Part shown: positions 8,901 through 17,119 of the stretch, in pieces
How positions within the stretch are numbered: position 1 is the stretch's first letter
How the letters are laid out: every line of letters starts with the position of its first letter
Assembly (NCBI GenBank): GCA_944381575.1
Contig: CALWLS010000002.1
Coordinates: 62,001 to 126,000, forward strand
Reading direction: 5' to 3'
DNA: 64,000 bases
DNA from: an uncultured Lachnospiraceae bacterium
GTDB taxonomy: Bacteria > Bacillota > Clostridia > Lachnospirales > Lachnospiraceae
Made by a program: the position numbers and the translations under genes
The notes under the pieces: model-generated
Databases searched by the model: none
Told to the model about the DNA's origin: nothing
The model's input: only the letters and a program-made list of their open reading frames with translations

Positions 8901-10431
8901 GCGAAGCCGCAAAGTTTTCGAGGAAAGAGCCGCAGCCTGAGGAACAGGCTTCATTTACCACGATATTGGTGATGACGCCCCTGTCTATCCATATGGCCTT
9001 CATGTCCTGGCCGCCTATATCTAAAAGGAAGGTAACGTCCGGTACATACTTGACTGCAGCCCTTGTATGTGCCACGGTCTCGACGGTATGATAATCCGCC
9101 CCGAAGGCCTTTTCAAAAAGCAGCTCCCCGTAGCCTGTGGTGCCTGTGGCTATGATCTCAAGCTCGGCTCCCGCCGCCTGCCAGCGCCTCCTTAAGGCTA
9201 TGAGGGCATTTTTCGCTATGTCAAGAGGGCTTCCTCCGTTGGAAGCGTAAAAGCTGTCGAGGATATTTTCATCCTCGTCAATAAGCACGAACTTGGTGGT
9301 CGTGCTTCCTGAATCTATGCCAAGATAGGCCCTTGCCTTCTGCCCCGGCTTAGGGCCGAAGCTCTCTATCGGCTTCGGATGTCTTTTAAGAAAATCCGCT
9401 AGCTCCGCATCATCCTCAAAAAATACCGGCGTGGTGCCTGACTCATCCGTAAGGCCGCTTTTGTCGGCGGCATTTACCTTATCTATGGCTTCGTCTATAT
9501 CTATCCCGGCCATTTCCCGGCTGTACAGCTCATTTATGGAAATAGCCGCGCCATAGGCCACCATCATCTCCGGATGCTCCGGGATTAGTATGTCCTTATC
9601 CTCAAGGCCGAGGCGTTCGGCAAACACGTCTATAAGCTTTGGATTATAGTTCATCGGCCCGCCCTCAAATATCACCGGGCCTCTGATATCAAGTCCCTGG
9701 GCAAGCCCTCCTATGGTCTGCTTTGCTATTGCGTGAAATGTTGAAAGAACAAGGTCCGCCTTAGGGACCCCCTGGTTTAAGAGAGGCTGTATGTCAGTCT
9801 TTGCATATACACCGCAGCGTCCGGAAATATCATAGACGGCAGTTCCCTCTTCGGCCGCACGATTAAGCTCTTCCGGCTTAAGCTTAAGTATGGAGGCCAC
9901 CTCGTCTAAGAAGGCTCCTGTACCTCCGGCGCAGCTTCCGTTCATCCTCATATCGGCCACGTCCAGAGCCCCTGTCTTAATATCCTGCTTAAAGAAAAGT
10001 ATCTTTGCGTCCTGGCCTCCAAGCTCTATAGCAGTACTGACATTTCCATAAAGCTTCCTTATGGCTATGGAATTAGCTACCACCTCCTGCACATACATGA
10101 GCCCGGTATGATCCGAAAGAAGCTTTGCTCCTGAACCCGTAAGCACAAGGCAGAACCTTACTTTCGGAAATCTGAGCTTCAGTTCATTAAGGTAAATGCC
10201 TACGTTTTTTACCTGTCTCGCCCCGTGCCTGCGGTAATCGCTGTATATAAGCTTTCCCGTTTCGGGCTCTATCACGGCGATCTTTGTGGTGGTGGAGCCC
10301 ACGTCTATGCCGACGTAGAAGGTCATATTTTTATCCTGTCCCTCAGTTCTGTCCTCCTGTATTGCGCTGTCTGAATATACTATATTTTTACTGTTCAAAT
10401 TTCTGCTGCCGTTAGATTTCCCTTCATCCAT
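5950..10431 (-). CDS. Giant acyl-CoA dehydratase activase-family protein
   Basis: This 1493-residue fusion combines two BadF/HgdC-type ATPase modules with a long HgdB-like and DUF2229 region. Each ASKHA module has a phosphate-1 motif (GIDVGSTTTKIAVIE near residue 42, GIDSGSTTTKFVLID near 374), a GGQDxK motif (LGGQDAKI, IGGQDMKA) and a cluster-binding Cys pair (SCAGGTGAF; CSSGCGSF). Next comes a four-Cys segment CPFCGNHCKR...CERGE, then a C-terminal part with further conserved cysteines (YVHNDICFPA, FGCLPNH). Such activases use ATP to push electrons at very low potential into 2-hydroxyacyl-CoA dehydratases or double-cubane proteins. The substrate of these giant fusions is unknown. An alternative start is Met36 (10326), which has a nearer ribosome site. 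Confidence 0.88.
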   Translation of the reverse strand: MDEGKSNGSRNLNSKNIVYSDSAIQEDRTEGQDKNMTFYVGIDVGSTTTKIAVIEPETGKLIYSDYRRHGARQVKNVGIYLNELKLRFPKVRFCLVLTGSGAKLLSDHTGLMYVQEVVANSIAIRKLYGNVSTAIELGGQDAKILFFKQDIKTGALDVADMRMNGSCAGGTGAFLDEVASILKLKPEELNRAAEEGTAVYDISGRCGVYAKTDIQPLLNQGVPKADLVLSTFHAIAKQTIGGLAQGLDIRGPVIFEGGPMNYNPKLIDVFAERLGLEDKDILIPEHPEMMVAYGAAISINELYSREMAGIDIDEAIDKVNAADKSGLTDESGTTPVFFEDDAELADFLKRHPKPIESFGPKPGQKARAYLGIDSGSTTTKFVLIDEDENILDSFYASNGGSPLDIAKNALIALRRRWQAAGAELEIIATGTTGYGELLFEKAFGADYHTVETVAHTRAAVKYVPDVTFLLDIGGQDMKAIWIDRGVITNIVVNEACSSGCGSFLENFAASLQIPVQDIEKAAFASRNPAALGSRCTVFMNSSIVTAQRTGKNPDDIMAGLCRSIIENVFTKVIRVSNIDSLGDKIVVQGGTFRNDAVLRALEQYLGREVTRSPYTGMMGALGVAILTKEDHEARLKKGENIKSPFIGLDNMDGFHYEQLGDSVCPFCGNHCKRQIMRFSNGNTWVTNNRCERGEVIGDPEDETVRKELKEKTRLKDATPDLFKLRERLLFKDYLKDEPKAENIKKRGITIGLPRVLSFWDNMPFWTTFFRTLGFDICFSDSSTRKMYESGLAGVTSDTICFPAKLVHGHLRNLAAKKPDRIFMPSVTTMPSENQVSTSQSMCAVVKGYPHVIRNSDNPEKRFGIPFDTPLFHWYTEKDCMDQLSRYMKDTYGIKISETRAAIRAADAAMREFKSELKAAGKKVMEEAKANGSFAVVLASRPYQNDSLVNHDLPEMFTSLGIPVLTADSIPGSEEVDLSRSTVEIVNNFHARMLSTAIMAAERPELEYVQIVSFGCGHDAYLSDEITRLMREISGKTPLIVKLDESDIQGPLRIRVRSFLETLKRRREDGGALGVNELPEPYPVKYTVNDRKRRVVLIPNTSHAFSRIMAAAFASQGIITESLPIGRKDAVIYGKRYVHNDICFPAQMVIGEALSALKSGKYDADDVAIGMGKYMGDCRLTHYSKLLRKALDDAGFKNVPILTNDDQDPHELHPGFKMNLLTSVRIAYALPMIDALEGLLRKIRPYELKKGSAEKAFNKGLDALVIGLKEGGVAGAKKGFAKAIGYLKAVAYDRSKPRPRVLIVGEYLLNFHPGANHDIEAYLEKNGFEIIEAHMTDVIQKTYFTKDTQIREYHLNAKVKDKSWYRMADQFFDMAHDAADRIASAHPLYTPPCRLNELVKDSDAIIQHTFDSGEGVLIPAEIIHHAKHGCRNFVILQPFGCLPNHIVGRGIVKRLKEMYPDVQILSLDYDPDVSFANIENRLQMLVMNERMRSR

Positions 10432-10511
10432 ATATGAACGCTGTTCCTCTTTCCCTTAAAATTCCCTCCGCTGCCGGCCCTGGCTTCAAAACCCATGATA
10501 CAGGCAGGCGT

Positions 10512-10544
10512 TTAATAATAAACAGGCCCATTATAGTGGGCCTG
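10512..10544 (-). terminator. Terminator-like hairpin in activase leader
   Basis: On the minus strand CAGGCCCA pairs with TGGGCCTG (10523-10544), followed by TTTATTATT. It lies between the promoter at 10623-10651 and the gene, so it could attenuate transcription or release a short RNA of roughly 100 bases. The U run is imperfect. Confidence 0.45.
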
Positions 10545-10622
10545 GATCCTTGAAATGATCTGATAAAAATGACCTGAAAGTCTTGTTTAAGATCTCCTAC
10601 TTTTCTTATAGGTTAATTATGA

Positions 10623-10651
10623 ATTATATTACTTTAAATTGATATAGTCAA
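10623..10651 (-). promoter_or_regulatory. Sigma-A promoter of activase gene
   Basis: Minus strand TTGACT (10646-10651), 17 bases, TATAAT (10623-10628). It predicts an unusually long leader of about 185 bases. Confidence 0.85.
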
Positions 10652-10759
10652 GCGGCATGCCCGACGGGCGATCGTATGCACATACCTGACAGATGATCGT
10701 CTGCGCCCGCCCGATGGATAAGCGCCTTGCAGAGCGCCATACAGACTCCTGTATTATCT

Positions 10760-11878
10760 TCAGGCCGCCTTAAGAATAACAGCAAGCAGCATAAGCAGCG
10801 CCAGCATCAGGAAATTCGCGATGGTAAAACTGATAAGATAATGCGGCGTACTGACATTTTTAAGCTGCATGAAAAACTTGAGGGAGATAAGGCTCGCCAG
10901 AGAGGCTATCGGAGTCCCGAGGCCTCCAAGATCCACTCCCAAAAGCAGGCCTCTCCAGTCCTCCGTAAAGCCCGCCAGCAGTACTGAAGCCGGAACATTG
11001 CTGATAAACTGGCTCGCAACAGCGGAGGTAAAAAGGGCGTTCCTTGACATAAGACTCTCTAACAATGTTTTAAGCGCCGGTATTTCTCCAAGATTTCCCG
11101 AAAATATAAAGAAAAACACGAAGGTTATAAGCAGGCTGTAATCCACGTGAGTAAGAAGATCACGCTTAAGGATAAAGAACGCGATAAACACCAGCGCCGT
11201 TATCACAAGATAATGGACCACATGGAATACCGATAACAGACATCCCGCAAAAAGAAGGATGCATACCGCAAGAAATCTTTTATCCTTCAGCTCGGCCTTA
11301 TGGTCAAAGGCCACCTGTATCCTGCGCTTCCTGCCGGTAAGAGCCGCCGCGGCAAGCACGATAAAGCTTAAGACCACATATGGCAGAAGCGCAAGGAAGA
11401 AGGTCTCAGCCGAAAGCGAAAACCTCGCGCAGAGAAAAAGGTTCTGAGGATTGCCCACAGGGGTAGCCATGCTTCCAAGATTGGCCGCCATGGTCTGAAG
11501 CACGACGATGGACGTTACCTCCTCAAACAGCCCCGCCATCTCCAGCACTAAAATGGTAAATGGAACAAAGGTGATGAGAGCCACGTCGTTTGTAATGAGC
11601 ATTGAGCTGAAAAACGGCAGCATTATCAATATAAATCTTAACAGCCTTAAGCTTTTCTCTCCGGATAAAAGCTTTACCGCGAGCATGTTGAACACGCCGC
11701 AGTACTGGAGCCCCGCCACCGTCGACATAAGACAGAACAGCAGGCAGAGCACCCTGAAATCTATATAAGAGATATATTCTGCTGACGGCGGTACGAACAG
11801 CATGGAAATAAGCGCGCAGAAAAGGGCCGCGCAGAGGACTGTTTCTTTTTTTATAAATGCAGATATCTTAGCTCTCAT
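10760..11878 (-). CDS. SLC13/ArsB-type anion permease
   Basis: A 372-residue integral membrane transporter of the ion transporter superfamily (citrate/arsenite/Na+ type), with roughly ten hydrophobic segments. Family marks are SSMLITNDVALITFVPF (near residue 90) and ATPVGNPQNLFL (near 139), and a second repeat SQFISNVPASVLLAGF (near 290). These are the two hairpin-and-helix motifs that bind Na+ and anion. At 372 residues it is shorter than the usual 420-450. The cargo cannot be told. It begins 30 bases after the second ABC gene, so it probably belongs to the marR operon. Confidence 0.82.
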   Translation of the reverse strand: MRAKISAFIKKETVLCAALFCALISMLFVPPSAEYISYIDFRVLCLLFCLMSTVAGLQYCGVFNMLAVKLLSGEKSLRLLRFILIMLPFFSSMLITNDVALITFVPFTILVLEMAGLFEEVTSIVVLQTMAANLGSMATPVGNPQNLFLCARFSLSAETFFLALLPYVVLSFIVLAAAALTGRKRRIQVAFDHKAELKDKRFLAVCILLFAGCLLSVFHVVHYLVITALVFIAFFILKRDLLTHVDYSLLITFVFFFIFSGNLGEIPALKTLLESLMSRNALFTSAVASQFISNVPASVLLAGFTEDWRGLLLGVDLGGLGTPIASLASLISLKFFMQLKNVSTPHYLISFTIANFLMLALLMLLAVILKAA

Positions 11879-11908
11879 CGGTTACATATATCAAATCATA
11901 TTTTGTTA

Positions 11909-13852
11909 TCACGTAAGCTCAAACATGCCGGTGTAAAGCTGATAATACCGTCCTTTTTGCATTATCAGCTCCTCGTGGCTGCCCCGCTCTATAATACGCC
12001 CGTTTTCGAGCACCATTATAGCAGAAGAATTGCGGACCGTGGAGAGTCTGTGGGCAATAACGAAAACAGTACGTCCCTCCATAAGCTGATCCATGCCCTT
12101 TTCTATAAGGGCTTCTGTCCTTGTATCTATGCTGCTCGTAGCCTCGTCAAGTATCAGCACCGGAGGATCCGCCACAGCTGTACGGGCTATGGCAAGGAGT
12201 TGCCTCTGGCCCTGGGAAAGATTGGCTCCGTCCGCTGTCACCATGGTATCGTAACCATCAGGGAGCCTCCTGATAAATGAGTCCGCATTGGCTATGCGGG
12301 CGGCCTGCTCTATCTCCTCCATGGTGGCGTCGAGCTTTCCGAACCTGATATTATCCGCAATGGTCCCGGTAAATAAATGGGTATCCTGCAGAACTATACC
12401 GAGGCTTCGTCTTAGATCGTCCTTTTTTATATCCCTGACGTCGATCCCGTCATAGGTCACAGAGCCCTTATGCACGTCATAAAATCTGTTGATAAGGTTG
12501 GTGATGGTGGTTTTGCCCGCGCCGGTGGAGCCCACAAAGGCTATCTTCTGTCCCGGCTTTGCATACAGGCTTATGTCATGAAGTATCATGCGGCTGTCGT
12601 CATACCCGAAATCCACGTGATCAAAATGAACCTCTCCTTTAAGGGGCACCAGCGTCCCGTCAGGCTTTTTCCAGGCAAGCCTTCCAGCATGCGCGGCATC
12701 TTCCGTTGGTTTCCCGCTTCCGGCTGCCACGACTGATCGATCTGCACTATCAACTCCATCTGCTCCGTCTTTAAGTGCTTTTGAAGATAGACCTCCTTTA
12801 GCTGCGCAAGATGTCTCATCTTCCCCGATCTCCGTAAGTACAGTACGTCCCTTATCCACCTCCGGTTCCATATCCAGAACCCTGAATACTCTCTCCGCTC
12901 CGGCAAGGGCCGCCAGTATAAAGTTGCTCTGCTGGGTGAACTGGTTTATCGGCATGGCCGCCTGACGCACGAACACAAGATAGCTCGCAAGGCTTCCCAC
13001 GTCCGTCATGCCTGTCATAGCCATGTAACCTCCCACCGCCGCAACTATGGCGTAGTTGACATAGGAAATGCTGACCACCGCAGGCACCATGGTGGCGGCG
13101 TAGCTCTGGGCTCCGGTCCCGGCCTCTCTTAAGGCTTCATTTTTAGCATAGAAACGCCTCAGGTTTTCCTCCTCATGGTTAAATACCTTGACCACCTTCT
13201 GGCCCGTCACCATTTCCTGAATATATCCGTCCAGATCTCCCAGCTTCTCCTGCTGCACCCTGTAATATCTCTTGCTGCGGTTCCCGCTGTAGCCGACATA
13301 CCAGAACATTATGATATAGCAGATAAATACTATGATGCTGAGCCTCCAGTTTAAAACAAACAGCAGGGTTATGGTACCCACCATCTGTATGAAGCTCTGT
13401 ATGGTCATGGCGAAGCTGTTATTTAACGCATCGGATATAGTATCCATGTCGTTGGTAAAATAGCTCATGATATCGCCGTGCAGATTGGTATCGAAGAACT
13501 TAAGCGGAAGCTTCTGTATATGCGAGAACAGGTCTCTGCGGATATCAAACAATACCTTCTGGGCTGTCATGACCATGGTCTGGGTATATCCAAGGGCGGA
13601 AAGGGCTCCCGATGCAAATATAACTGCAGTCACAAGTACTCCCTTAAAAAGTGTATCAAAGCTTCCATCCGCTAAGTTATTGACCACCGGCCTTATCATG
13701 TAAGTGCCTATCAGATTTGCCAAGGCGCTTATGGTAACAAGTACGGCTACTATAAGCAGCAGAAACTTATGCATCCCCATGTAGTGCAGCAGCGTGCGCA
13801 CTGTATAACCAAGATCATCAGGCCTTTTGCCGCTCATCTGACGTGCTGCCAT
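11909..13852 (-). CDS. ABC exporter half, canonical ATPase site
   Basis: A 647-residue ABC exporter subunit: an N-terminal six-helix transmembrane domain (about residues 30-320) and a C-terminal nucleotide-binding domain. The NBD shows Walker A GSTGAGKTT, signature NLSQGQRQ, Walker B VLILDEATSSID with the catalytic Glu, and switch His in IAHRLST. A 60-70 residue Ala/Gly/Asp/Ser-rich linker (about 335-405) between the domains is unusual. It pairs with the preceding subunit as a heterodimeric multidrug-type exporter. Start chosen at the ATG at 13852, eight bases after GGGAGG; an upstream GTG at 13861 is open. The start lies inside the end of the partner gene (overlap 35 bases). Confidence 0.93.
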   Translation of the reverse strand: MAARQMSGKRPDDLGYTVRTLLHYMGMHKFLLLIVAVLVTISALANLIGTYMIRPVVNNLADGSFDTLFKGVLVTAVIFASGALSALGYTQTMVMTAQKVLFDIRRDLFSHIQKLPLKFFDTNLHGDIMSYFTNDMDTISDALNNSFAMTIQSFIQMVGTITLLFVLNWRLSIIVFICYIIMFWYVGYSGNRSKRYYRVQQEKLGDLDGYIQEMVTGQKVVKVFNHEEENLRRFYAKNEALREAGTGAQSYAATMVPAVVSISYVNYAIVAAVGGYMAMTGMTDVGSLASYLVFVRQAAMPINQFTQQSNFILAALAGAERVFRVLDMEPEVDKGRTVLTEIGEDETSCAAKGGLSSKALKDGADGVDSADRSVVAAGSGKPTEDAAHAGRLAWKKPDGTLVPLKGEVHFDHVDFGYDDSRMILHDISLYAKPGQKIAFVGSTGAGKTTITNLINRFYDVHKGSVTYDGIDVRDIKKDDLRRSLGIVLQDTHLFTGTIADNIRFGKLDATMEEIEQAARIANADSFIRRLPDGYDTMVTADGANLSQGQRQLLAIARTAVADPPVLILDEATSSIDTRTEALIEKGMDQLMEGRTVFVIAHRLSTVRNSSAIMVLENGRIIERGSHEELIMQKGRYYQLYTGMFELT

Positions 13853-15581
13853 CTTCCGCACCTCCCTTCATCTGCGAAGCATATATCTCCTGATAGATAG
13901 GATCATTTTTAATAAGCTCCTCATGGGTCCCCGCCGCATGCACCCGGCCGTCCTCAAGTATGACGATCTTATCGGTATTCATCACGGAGCTGATCCTCTG
14001 GGCAATGATTATCTTTGTTATCCCCGTAAGCTTTTTAAGCTCGGAACGTATCTTACTTTCCGTCGCCGTATCCACGGCTGAAGTCGAATCATCCATTATA
14101 AGTATCTTTGGCTTTTTCAGCAGGGCCCTGGCTATGCACAGCCTCTGCTTCTGCCCTCCCGAGAAATTCACGCCGCCCTGGCCCATGTCCGTATCAAGGC
14201 CCTTAGGCATTTTCCTTAAGAACTCATCGGCTCCGGCCTCTTCAAGGGCTTTCCACATCATCTCATCATCGGCATTCTGATCGCCCCAGCCAAGATTATC
14301 CCTTACCGTGCCGGAGAAAAGCACGTTTTTCTGCAACACTATGGAAACTGCATCCCTTAAGGCCCTGATATCATATTCTCTTACGTCCCTTCCTCCGACC
14401 TTTACCGAGCCTTCGGTAACATCATAGAGGCGTGGTATCAGCTGCACAAGAGAACTTTTGGCGCTTCCGGTTCCTCCCAGTATGCCTATGGTCTCTCCTG
14501 CCTTAAAATGCAGGTCCACCCCGGAAAGCACGTATTCCTTAGCATTCTTTTTATATTTGAAGCTCACATTATCAAAATCCACGCTCCCATCTGCTATATC
14601 CATCACCGGGTCCGCAGGGTTAGCTATCTCAGGCTTCTCATCCAGCACCTCGTTTATACGCCTCGCACTGGCAAGGGACCTTGTAAGCAGCAGAAATGCG
14701 TTGGAGATCATCATAAAGGAATTCATGACCTGCAGCACATAGCTTAAAAAGCCCGTGAGCTCCCCTACCTTCAGCTTTCCGTCAAGTATCATGCCTCCGC
14801 CGAACCACATGATCAGGACTATGGCGGTGTACATGGTGAGCTGGAAAGCCGGGAGATTGAATACCGCATAGTGAAAAGTAGTCCTTCCGGTCTCCATGAG
14901 ATTGGTATTGACTACTGCAAATTTCTCCTCCTCATACTCACCTCTTACAAAGGCCTTTACCGCCCGCACTGCCGTAAGAGCCTCCTCGACCACTCCATTT
15001 AACTTATCCACTGCATCCTGCAGCCTGGTATACATGGGCGCTACCTTTCTAACCACCGCAAACAGTATCAGGGCAAGCACCGGAGCACAGACAAAAAATA
15101 CTATTGCAAGCCTTGCATTCATCATAAAGGAAAGGCTCACTCCCATGATGAGCATGATAGGGCTCCTCATAAGGGGCCTTAAGCCTCCATTTATGGCGTT
15201 CTGGATAACCGTCACATCCGTCGTCATGCGGGTGATCAGCGATGAGGTGTCGAATCTGTCCAGGTTTGAAAATGCATAGTCCTGCACCTTTTCGTATTCG
15301 GCTATGCGCATGTTGGCTCCAAGACCGAAGGCCGCCCTTGCGCCAAATCTCGCATATAGCAGCCCCGTAATCAGAGCAAAGGCGGCGCAGATCCCCATCT
15401 GCACTCCCTTAAATATGATATAATCAAGATCCTTATTAGCTACTCCAACGTCGATAAGGTCCGCCATGATGACTGGTATTATGAGCTCTGCCACTGTCTC
15501 GAGCACAACAAGGAGGCAGGCCAGTATCATGTCCTTTTTGTAGGAGCCAAGATAGGAGAACAAACGCTTAAGATCTTCCAT
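13818..15581 (-). CDS. ABC exporter half, degenerate ATPase site
   Basis: A 587-residue ABC exporter subunit with six transmembrane helices and a C-terminal NBD. Walker A reads GGTGSAKSS, with Ala for the usual second Gly. The signature FSGGQKQR is canonical. Walker B ends ILIMDDSTS, with Asp where the catalytic Glu should be. Such asymmetry is typical of heterodimeric exporters (BmrC/BmrD, TM287/288), where one composite site is non-hydrolytic. The partner is the next gene. The ATG at 15581 is chosen: GGGGAGG sits eight bases upstream, and the marR stop is one base away (TGA-C-ATG), so it is translationally coupled to marR. Confidence 0.93.
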   Translation of the reverse strand: MEDLKRLFSYLGSYKKDMILACLLVVLETVAELIIPVIMADLIDVGVANKDLDYIIFKGVQMGICAAFALITGLLYARFGARAAFGLGANMRIAEYEKVQDYAFSNLDRFDTSSLITRMTTDVTVIQNAINGGLRPLMRSPIMLIMGVSLSFMMNARLAIVFFVCAPVLALILFAVVRKVAPMYTRLQDAVDKLNGVVEEALTAVRAVKAFVRGEYEEEKFAVVNTNLMETGRTTFHYAVFNLPAFQLTMYTAIVLIMWFGGGMILDGKLKVGELTGFLSYVLQVMNSFMMISNAFLLLTRSLASARRINEVLDEKPEIANPADPVMDIADGSVDFDNVSFKYKKNAKEYVLSGVDLHFKAGETIGILGGTGSAKSSLVQLIPRLYDVTEGSVKVGGRDVREYDIRALRDAVSIVLQKNVLFSGTVRDNLGWGDQNADDEMMWKALEEAGADEFLRKMPKGLDTDMGQGGVNFSGGQKQRLCIARALLKKPKILIMDDSTSAVDTATESKIRSELKKLTGITKIIIAQRISSVMNTDKIVILEDGRVHAAGTHEELIKNDPIYQEIYASQMKGGAEDGSTSDERQKA

Positions 15582-15582
15582 G

Positions 15583-16080
15583 TCAATGTCCTCCCCTTTC
15601 ATCGATCCTTCTGCTGCCCTCTTCGATAATTTCCTTAAGACAGTCCTCGTCTTCTGTTTTTTCCGTATGCTTAAGATTGGTGTAGACCCTTTTTAAAAGG
15701 CTCATAAGTTCAGCCTTTTCCTCATCGTTAAAGCCCTTAAGCATGCGCTCCTCTACGATATCGCAGTCATTCCTCCACTCAGCATAGGCCTTTCTGCCCA
15801 GCTCCGTGATATCCACTACGCCGGAGCGCTTGTCATTTTCCGAAGACTTCCTCGTTATAAACCCGCCCTTCTGCATGCTCTCAAGCATGCGGCTTATAGC
15901 CGATGGATCCACCTCGCTGTAATCTGCCAGCTCCTTTTGTGAAGCCGCCCCGTCACGCACAAGATAGCCGAGTATCCTCGGCTGCCCCGTCCCAAGCCCC
16001 AGCCTGTTAAGGCTTGGCCTGAGCTCGCCTCTCTGCGCATGAAAGGCCCTGTATAAAAGCATGTGAAGAGTCTGTTCCAT
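15583..16080 (-). CDS. MarR-family transcriptional repressor
   Basis: A winged-helix regulator of about 165 residues. The DNA-binding part is ASQKELADYSEVDPSAISRMLESMQKGGFITRKSSENDKRSGVVDITELG. Such proteins are dimers that leave their operator when a drug or phenolic ligand binds. It is the first gene of an operon with a heterodimeric ABC exporter, so it is probably its autorepressor. The reading frame extends to a TTG at 16158 without a ribosome site. The ATG at 16080, preceded by a purine-rich GGAAAGGG stretch, is preferred. Two identical 12-base palindromes lie at the promoter. Confidence 0.92.
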   Translation of the reverse strand: MEQTLHMLLYRAFHAQRGELRPSLNRLGLGTGQPRILGYLVRDGAASQKELADYSEVDPSAISRMLESMQKGGFITRKSSENDKRSGVVDITELGRKAYAEWRNDCDIVEERMLKGFNDEEKAELMSLLKRVYTNLKHTEKTEDEDCLKEIIEEGSRRIDERGGH

Positions 16081-16207
16081 CCTGACGCTGCCCTTTCCTT
16101 TTCCGTTCTTTTTATCTTTTTCTGATAGGCTTTTTAAAATATCATTGAATCCCTTCAAGCTGAATTTATTAATCTTCTATTTGTGATCAATAGCCCTTGA
16201 AGCAAAA

Positions 16208-16261
16208 TTGACATGTCAATTATTGACATGTCAATTATATTTCAGTATATGAATTTGTCAA
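16208..16261 (-). promoter_or_regulatory. marR operon promoter with twin palindromic operators
   Basis: Minus strand TTGACA (16256-16261), 16 bases, TATAAT (16234-16239) is a near-consensus promoter. Immediately downstream are two exact copies of the 12-base palindrome TTGACATGTCAA (16208-16219 and 16223-16234), 15 bases centre to centre. The outer one touches the -10 and both cover the start site. This is the expected geometry for MarR autorepression. Confidence 0.9.
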
Positions 16262-16297
16262 ATGAATTTACGGAATAACTTAAGCAATACCTTAAGC

Positions 16298-16750
16298 TTA
16301 GCGCATAAGCTTTGCCACCATACCCTTACAACCCTCGTATATGTCTCTCCAGGCAGCGTCAAAATCCCTGGTAAACCATGGATCCGCCACCTCTCCGGGC
16401 CTGTCCGTATAGTCCATTAGCATGTGGAGTTTATTATCCGGATCCCCTCCGAACCTCTTGCGCATGTCCTCAAGATTGGCTTCGTCCATACCTATAATGT
16501 AGTCGTATTTTTCATAGTCGGCTTTTGTTATCTGCCTTGCAGTCTTACCCGCGCAGCCTATGCCGTGCTCCTTAAGTTTTTCCCGCGCCGGCGGATAGAC
16601 AGGATTTCCGATCTCATAGGCGCTGGTGGCCGCAGACTCAATATGAAACTCCGTTTCCCGGCCCGCCTTCCTGATCAGGTCCTTCATAACAAACTCCGCC
16701 ATCGGCGATCGGCAGATATTTCCATAGCAGACAAATAAAATGTTGGTCAT
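16298..16750 (-). CDS. Low-molecular-weight protein-tyrosine phosphatase
   Basis: A 150-residue cytoplasmic phosphatase of the LMW-PTP family. The P-loop VCYGNICRSPMAE begins at residue 7 with the nucleophile Cys and the C-x5-R-S signature (the usual middle residue Leu is absent, Tyr-Gly here). The general-acid loop DYTDRPGEVADPW is near residue 113. Family members dephosphorylate tyrosine kinases of capsule synthesis or act in stress control. No kinase gene is adjacent. It marks the left boundary of the AT-rich island. Confidence 0.93.
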   Translation of the reverse strand: MTNILFVCYGNICRSPMAEFVMKDLIRKAGRETEFHIESAATSAYEIGNPVYPPAREKLKEHGIGCAGKTARQITKADYEKYDYIIGMDEANLEDMRKRFGGDPDNKLHMLMDYTDRPGEVADPWFTRDFDAAWRDIYEGCKGMVAKLMR

Positions 16751-17119
16751 GTGTTTTCCTCAATATTTGAAAAAGTTTAATAAATGCAGATCTAAAGTAT
16801 GTATCAATATTGATTATGTCATAGCGTCTATATAAATCCGGATTAAAAAAATGTTTTAAACCGAACTCACCCAAGAATTTAATCATTATATTTTTATATG
16901 TATAATTTAGCGCTTTTACTCACCTGTATATGCCATATTTCAACTTGTATCCGTATCTCATTCCGAATTCTTCATCTTTTCTCTTAAATGTCATGATCCC
17001 GTCCGTATAATTAAGCGATTTTAGGCAGATAAAATATATCATTTTCATTAAAAAGATGAATTGAGATTTCAGGAGATAAGATCATTTACAGTACTCTTAC
17101 TCAGCCTGACAAATATCTT
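16751..17119 (-). other. AT-rich island boundary with a doubtful 42-codon ORF
   Basis: This 370-base stretch shows a sharp rise in A+T and no recognisable gene. On the minus strand an open frame from ATG 17048 to TGA 16920 encodes 42 residues ending MRYGYKLKYGIYR, Lys/Tyr-rich, with no ribosome site. It could be a remnant of a truncated gene or chance. No att-like repeat was seen by eye. Confidence 0.2.
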
